Below, piece by piece: positions 6,457 through 9,930 of a stretch of DNA of 9,930 nucleotides. Source of the stretch: DAISJD01 sp036821645 (lineage in GTDB: Bacteria > Pseudomonadota > Alphaproteobacteria > ATCC43930 > CGMCC-115725). The position numbers and the translations under genes are program-made. How positions within the stretch are numbered: the stretch's first letter is position 1; each line of letters opens with the position of its first letter. Under the pieces are notes generated by a model. That model saw only the letters and a program-made list of their open reading frames with translations. It did no database searches and was not told the DNA's origin. The stretch covers positions 1-9,930 of the forward strand of contig DAISJD010000116.1 of the NCBI GenBank assembly GCA_036821645.1. Direction: 5' to 3'.

Positions 6457-7336
6457 AATCCGCCCCGCGCGTCGCGACATTGATGAGATAGTGGCCGTAA
6501 TGATTTTTTTTCAGCGGTTCGGCCAGTTTCAACAGGGCCTCGGCATCGATCATGCCCTTGCGAAAGGCGATTTCCTCAAGACAGGCAACCTGTAACCCCT
6601 GGCGGCGCTGAACCGTCTGAATGAATTGCGCCGCATCGGCCAAGGCGTCGTGCGTCCCCGTATCGAGCCAGGCATGGCCGCGCCCCAACCGTTCGATCCG
6701 GGCGAGGTCATGGGTCACGTACCAATTGTTGATATCGGTGATTTCCAGTTCCCCGCGCGCCGACGGGCGGACGGTGGCGGCGATATCGAGAACCTGATTG
6801 TCATAGAAATAAAGCCCCGTCACCGCCCAGTTCGAGGCGGGAACGGTGGGTTTTTCGACGATCGTCTCGGCCTTGCCCGCTTTGTCGAACGTGACGACGC
6901 CATAGCGTTCGGGATCGCCGACCCAATAGGCGAACAGGGTCGCCCCAACGTTCTGCGCCGTCGCCGCATCGAGAGAGGCCGTGAGATTGTCGCCGAAAAA
7001 GATATTGTCGCCCAGGATCAAGGCCACCGGATCGGCCCCGACGAAATCGCGCCCGATGATGAAGGCCTCGGCCAAACCGCCTGGACTGGGCTGTGCCGCA
7101 TAGGACAGGGACAGGCCCCATTGCGACCCATCCCCCAAAAGATGGACAAAGGCCGCCTGATCGCGTGGGGTGGTAATGATTAAAATATCCCGAATGCCCG
7201 CCAACATCAGGACGGACAAGGGATAATAGATCATCGGCTTGTCATAGACGGGCAGCAATTGCTTGCTGACGGCCAGGGTCGACGGGTAAAGCCGGGTCCC
7301 CGATCCGCCAGCGAGCACGATGCCCTTCCACCCCAT
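6449..7336 (-). CDS. rmlA: Glucose-1-phosphate thymidylyltransferase
   Basis: Couples glucose-1-phosphate and dTTP to dTDP-glucose, the entry step of the pathway continued by RmlB. The 295 residues match the family length. Seen: nucleotide-binding GGSGTRLYP at 10-18; SKQLLPVYDKPMIYYPLS at 24-41; LGDN at 108-111 with metal-binding D110; IVEKP at 159-163; GELEITDIN at 195-203; AWLDTGTHDAL from 222, with the second metal aspartate D225. AAGGGGAACGAG directly precedes the ATG, a good ribosome binding site. The gene overlaps rmlB by 8 nt and follows the Rrf2-type regulator gene by 35 nt with no terminator between, so the three probably form one transcript. rmlC and rmlD do not follow, so the final sugar need not be rhamnose. 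Confidence 0.96.
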   Translation of the reverse strand: MGWKGIVLAGGSGTRLYPSTLAVSKQLLPVYDKPMIYYPLSVLMLAGIRDILIITTPRDQAAFVHLLGDGSQWGLSLSYAAQPSPGGLAEAFIIGRDFVGADPVALILGDNIFFGDNLTASLDAATAQNVGATLFAYWVGDPERYGVVTFDKAGKAETIVEKPTVPASNWAVTGLYFYDNQVLDIAATVRPSARGELEITDINNWYVTHDLARIERLGRGHAWLDTGTHDALADAAQFIQTVQRRQGLQVACLEEIAFRKGMIDAEALLKLAEPLKKNHYGHYLINVATRGADYA

Positions 7337-7371
7337 CTCGTTCCCCTTCGCCGCACCGCCTCACAAGCGGA

Positions 7372-7893
7372 TCAAATCACGAAATCAACCATCCCGTCGC
7401 ATTTGCTGATCAAACCCGCCTTTCGGCTGGCCCGACAGAGATCGGCCAGGGAAATCTTATCCAATTGGGTCAACATGACCTGATGGACATCTTCAATCAT
7501 CGGCAAGACGACCTTGCGCATGGAATCGGAGGCGACGGAATCAAGTCTGGTTGGTGCCTCCTGGCCCAAAACCGCACGGGCGATGGCACCCAAGGTGATC
7601 GTGCCGCGTTCCTCGCCCAAAAGATACCCGCCATTGGGTCCGCGCACGCTGCGCAGAAGATTGGCCCGTGAAAGACGCTGGAGAATCGCTTCGAGCTTGC
7701 GCGTTTCGAGCCCGCGCCGCTGTCCGAGTTCAGCCGCCGGCAAGGGGCCACCCGCCCCATTGAACGCAACATCTAACATAACATCGACCGCCAGCAAAAA
7801 CCGACGGGGCAACCAGGCCGCAAGACCAGTCAGCAGCGCATCGCCGGCACCATCGCCGTCCGTATGATCAGCTTCGATAGAACTGGCCGCCAC
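7372..7893 (-). CDS. Rrf2-family winged-helix transcriptional regulator without the Fe-S cysteine triad
   Basis: A DNA-binding regulator of the Rrf2 family (IscR, NsrR, RirA and CymR relatives). From GTG 7893 it has 173 residues, close to the family size. GGAGAGGG stands 4 nt upstream, the reason for this start; the frame continues upstream to 8052, but that extension crosses the likely promoter. Seen: helix RRFLLAVDVMLDVAFNG at 30-46; HTH with ELGQRRGLETRKLEAILQRL at 55-74; the Rrf2 wing LLRSVRGPNGGYLL at 79-92; and ITLGAIARAV at 99-108. Where IscR-type sensors carry three clustered cysteines (about 110-130 here) there are none; the only cysteines are C153 and C165 near the C-terminus. An iron-sulfur cofactor is thus unlikely. 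It leads the rmlAB operon, so control of that operon and itself is a reasonable inference. Confidence 0.88.
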   Translation of the reverse strand: MAASSIEADHTDGDGAGDALLTGLAAWLPRRFLLAVDVMLDVAFNGAGGPLPAAELGQRRGLETRKLEAILQRLSRANLLRSVRGPNGGYLLGEERGTITLGAIARAVLGQEAPTRLDSVASDSMRKVVLPMIEDVHQVMLTQLDKISLADLCRASRKAGLISKCDGMVDFVI

Positions 7894-7910
7894 GGAACCC
7901 TCTCCACAAT

Positions 7911-7955
7911 TTGTACAAGTTCGGTAAGTAATACTCAGTTTTCCCTGATTGGCAA
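7911..7955 (-). promoter_or_regulatory. Candidate promoter and palindromic operator of the Rrf2-rmlAB operon
   Basis: On the minus strand TTGCCA (7955-7950) and TATTAC (7933-7928), 16 nt apart, resemble sigma-70 -35 and -10 elements. The 8-bp palindrome TTGTACAA (7911-7918) lies about where transcription would start, 17 nt before the GTG. A regulator bound there could block its own promoter. No second copy was noted elsewhere in the window. Confidence 0.4.
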
Positions 7956-8144
7956 TGTATGCTTGCTCAAAAGCGGGATAAATTTTCATTTTCCGGTCGG
8001 TTTTACGCTGCGGACCGGAAAAATCCGCGTTGCACGCACGGCGTCCCCGCAAAAACTACAGTGCCGTCTGTCGCAAACCGGTCATGGGGATGGGCTAGAA
8101 TGACCGTATTTTTCCGCCTCACCCCCGAACCAGAGAGCGATGCC

Positions 8145-9518
8145 ATGAATTTTTTGACCCGGCTTGCCGCCATAACCATCCTCTCGACCCCGCTCGCCGT
8201 CCCGTTTGCCGCCGCCGCCCCATCGACCACGCTGGCGCAAAACCTGGAAAAGATCGGCCATATTATCGTCATCTATCAAGAAAATCGCAGCTTCGACAAT
8301 CTTTACGGGCGCTTTCCCGGAGCCAACGGATTGTCCCGTGCCCCGCATCAAGGCCGTCAAGTCGATAAAGACGACAAGCCGTACGACCGTCTGCCCCCCG
8401 TCCTCGACAATTTTTCCAAAAAGACCCCCGAAATCGATCCCCGGTTTCCGACCGGCCTTGCCAATCGGTATTTCTTCGCCGATCGCTATGTTCCGTTCGA
8501 CCAAATGAGCGGCGACATGGTCCATCAGTTCTATACGGAACAGCGCCAAATCAACGGCGGCAAGATGGATAAATTCGTGGCCTATTCCGATGCGGGCAGC
8601 CTCGTCATGGGGGTTTACGACGGCAGCACCTTGCCGCTCTATAAATTGGCCCGCGAGTTTACGCTGGCCGACAATTTCTTTCACGCCGCCTTCGGCGGTT
8701 CCTTCATCAATCACATGTGGTTGGTGTGCGCCTGTACCCCGACATTTCCCAATGCACCGGCCGACATGATCACGACCTTCGATGCGGATGGCACGCTCGT
8801 CAAGGAACGGGCGGTATCGCCGGATTTTCTGGCCGTCAACACGGTGCAACCCATGGCGAAACCCTATCTCGCCAAGGCGAGCGACCCGGCCCGGCGCCTG
8901 CCGCCCCAAACGATGGACACGATCGGCGATCGTCTTTCGGACAAAGGGGTCTCTTGGGCCTGGTATGCCGGTAATTTCGACAAAGCCCTCGCGGGCGAGG
9001 TGGGGGACGAAGCCTTCAAATATCACCACCAACCCTTCGTCTATTTCGCCCGTTACGGCGAGGGCACACCGGACCGGGCCGACCATCTGAAAGATGCCGA
9101 CGCGTTCTTTGCCGGCATCGAGAAGGGCGAACTGCCCGCCGTCAGTTTCTATAAGCCCGCCGCCCAATTGAACCAGCATCCAGGCTACGCCAATATCATC
9201 GACGGCGACCGCCACGCCGCCGATCTCGTCGAAAAAATTCGCCGCTCCCCCCTGTGGAAAGACACGCTCATCATCATCACCTACGATGAAAATGGCGGCA
9301 CATGGGATCACGTCGCCCCGCCCGCGATCGATCGGTTCGGGCCGGGCACGCGTATCCCGACCCTGATCATTTCCCCATTCGCCAAGCGGCATTTCGTCGA
9401 TCACACGATGTACGATACGACGTCGATCCTGCGCTTCATCGAACGGCGTTTCGATCTTGCCCCCCTCGGCACCCGCGATGCCCATGCGAACGATCTCACC
9501 CATGCCCTGAAATTCTAA
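8145..9518 (+). CDS. Exported acid phosphatase / phosphoesterase (AcpA, phospholipase C-like superfamily)
   Basis: A secreted or periplasmic phosphomonoesterase-type hydrolase of the phosphoesterase family that includes Francisella AcpA and bacterial phospholipases C. 457 residues. The N-terminus (1-25) is a Sec-type signal peptide with likely cleavage after FAAAA. Seen: HIIVIYQENRSFDNLYGRFP at 39-58 with metal-ligand pair E46/N47; FGGSFINH at 183-190 with the presumed nucleophile S186; HPGYANIIDGD at 345-355; and TYDENGGTWDHVAPP at 379-393 with D381/E382 and D388/H389 for metal binding. ATG 8145 is chosen because it begins the signal peptide and follows AGAGAG. In-frame upstream starts at 8100 and 7959 would bury the signal and run into the regulator's promoter. 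Substrate is unknown: phosphate scavenging or phospholipid turnover. Divergent from the Rrf2 gene. Confidence 0.9.
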   Translation: MNFLTRLAAITILSTPLAVPFAAAAPSTTLAQNLEKIGHIIVIYQENRSFDNLYGRFPGANGLSRAPHQGRQVDKDDKPYDRLPPVLDNFSKKTPEIDPRFPTGLANRYFFADRYVPFDQMSGDMVHQFYTEQRQINGGKMDKFVAYSDAGSLVMGVYDGSTLPLYKLAREFTLADNFFHAAFGGSFINHMWLVCACTPTFPNAPADMITTFDADGTLVKERAVSPDFLAVNTVQPMAKPYLAKASDPARRLPPQTMDTIGDRLSDKGVSWAWYAGNFDKALAGEVGDEAFKYHHQPFVYFARYGEGTPDRADHLKDADAFFAGIEKGELPAVSFYKPAAQLNQHPGYANIIDGDRHAADLVEKIRRSPLWKDTLIIITYDENGGTWDHVAPPAIDRFGPGTRIPTLIISPFAKRHFVDHTMYDTTSILRFIERRFDLAPLGTRDAHANDLTHALKF

Positions 9519-9806
9519 TCGTCCGATAGGGCCCCCTCGGCACGCATCCGATCCGCTTGGCACCAGCACCATGCGCGCCGGGGCCTGAATTTCTGTAACA
9601 AGTCGTTACAAAGGCAAGAATTGCCGCAAAAAAACCGCATGAGGCGCATCTCTATCACTTAAAATTTACGGCGGTCATGGTATATCGCTCTGATCTGCCT
9701 GAGGCGGGCCCCGCATCGACCGGGGGGGCTCGGCCTTTGGTCCGCCATGGGTCGTTCGCCTGCACCGGCTGTCGGGATGCCGCCGGAATGAAGGAGCCTT
9801 GAGGGA
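9519..9806. other. Intergenic region between the phosphatase gene and the last gene
   Basis: No gene seen. A perfect inverted repeat lies at 9594-9610, and a short AT-rich patch with TAAAAT (9660-9665) and TATATC (9681-9686), possible -10 elements without clear -35 partners, follows. Bases 9700-9790 are GC-rich. I see no obvious terminator with a T-run directly after the phosphatase stop. Confidence 0.5.
9594..9610. promoter_or_regulatory. Inverted repeat TGTAAC-N5-GTTACA, possible operator
   Basis: TGTAAC (9594-9599) and GTTACA (9605-9610) are exact reverse complements around AAGTC. Symmetry of this size and spacing is typical of a dimeric regulator site. It stands about 50 nt before a candidate -10 and about 200 nt before the last gene. 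It loosely resembles a Pho box (CTGTAAC-N4-CGTTACA) but matches that consensus poorly in its second half. Confidence 0.35.
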
Positions 9807-9930
9807 ATGCGCCGTCATCTTCTGCGACTGATCATCGCCCCAATCGGGATCACTGCGCTCGTTCTACCGCTCGCCATCACCCTACTCGGCCATCAGGAAA
9901 TCGCCCGCGCCGACGGCCCCGCCACCGCCC
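9807..9930 (+). CDS. Start of an exported or membrane-anchored protein (truncated by window edge)
   Basis: Only the first 41 codons are visible. The N-terminus MRRHLLRLIIAPIGITALVL (1-20) continues with a further hydrophobic stretch to about residue 29, then HQEIARADGPATA. This has the positively charged head, long hydrophobic core and ARA-type small-residue end of a Sec signal peptide (likely cleavage around residue 35) or a signal anchor. AAGGAG at 9791-9796 lies 10 nt before the ATG and supports the start. The function cannot be told from the fragment. Confidence 0.65.
   Translation, partial: MRRHLLRLIIAPIGITALVLPLAITLLGHQEIARADGPATA

Noticed and set aside
8096..8101. TAGAAT as -10 of the phosphatase promoter
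   Set aside because: No acceptable -35 at 16-18 nt spacing, so it is too weak to call.
8082..9572. Long open frame (496 codons) on the minus strand opposite the acid phosphatase
   Set aside because: It mirrors a clearly recognised phosphatase with signal peptide and catalytic motifs; the antisense product has no motif and arises from GC-rich codon bias.
1..9930. CRISPR arrays, transposases, tRNA or rRNA genes
   Set aside because: None was seen on reading both strands; no regularly spaced repeats or recognisable RNA gene is present.

Overview
The window reads as chromosomal DNA of a GC-rich, flagellated Gram-negative bacterium, most likely an alphaproteobacterium. The reasons are the N-terminal FPERQ motif of the truncated envelope protein at the left edge, a single-subunit MotA of the classical 286-residue size, and GCC/GGC/CTC-rich codon use. 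I cannot assign a genus.

Layout, left to right. A truncated minus-strand inner-membrane protein (1-336; probably an M23-type cell-wall endopeptidase by its N-terminus) is divergent from motA (832-1692), with an AT-rich 495-bp region between them. Downstream of motA, after an intergenic inverted repeat, comes manC (1865-3307), the bifunctional GDP-mannose enzyme, then a glutathione S-transferase (3425-4054). A clear drop in GC content begins near 4130 and runs to about 5070. It holds two unrecognised, divergently transcribed genes: a 131-aa protein with a GTG start and a strong Shine-Dalgarno (4129-4524, minus) and a four-helix membrane protein (4787-5428, plus). They are separated by a very AT-rich 262-bp spacer with a perfect 11-bp inverted repeat. 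From 7893 down to 5392 on the minus strand is an apparent operon: an Rrf2-family regulator without the Fe-S cysteines, rmlA and rmlB. Divergent from the regulator is an exported acid phosphatase of the AcpA/phosphoesterase family (8145-9518). The window ends in the first 41 codons of a protein with a signal-peptide-like N-terminus (9807-9930).

How the genes fit together. ManC makes GDP-mannose. RmlA and RmlB make dTDP-4-keto-6-deoxyglucose. Together they supply precursors for surface polysaccharide (LPS O-antigen, exopolysaccharide or flagellin glycan). rmlC, rmlD and all glycosyltransferases are absent here, so the final sugar is undetermined. motA is a flagellar stator gene without an adjacent motB.

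Nothing here is a proven new system. The best candidates for novelty are the low-GC divergent gene pair at 4129-5428 and the cysteine-triad-less Rrf2 regulator heading a dTDP-sugar operon.
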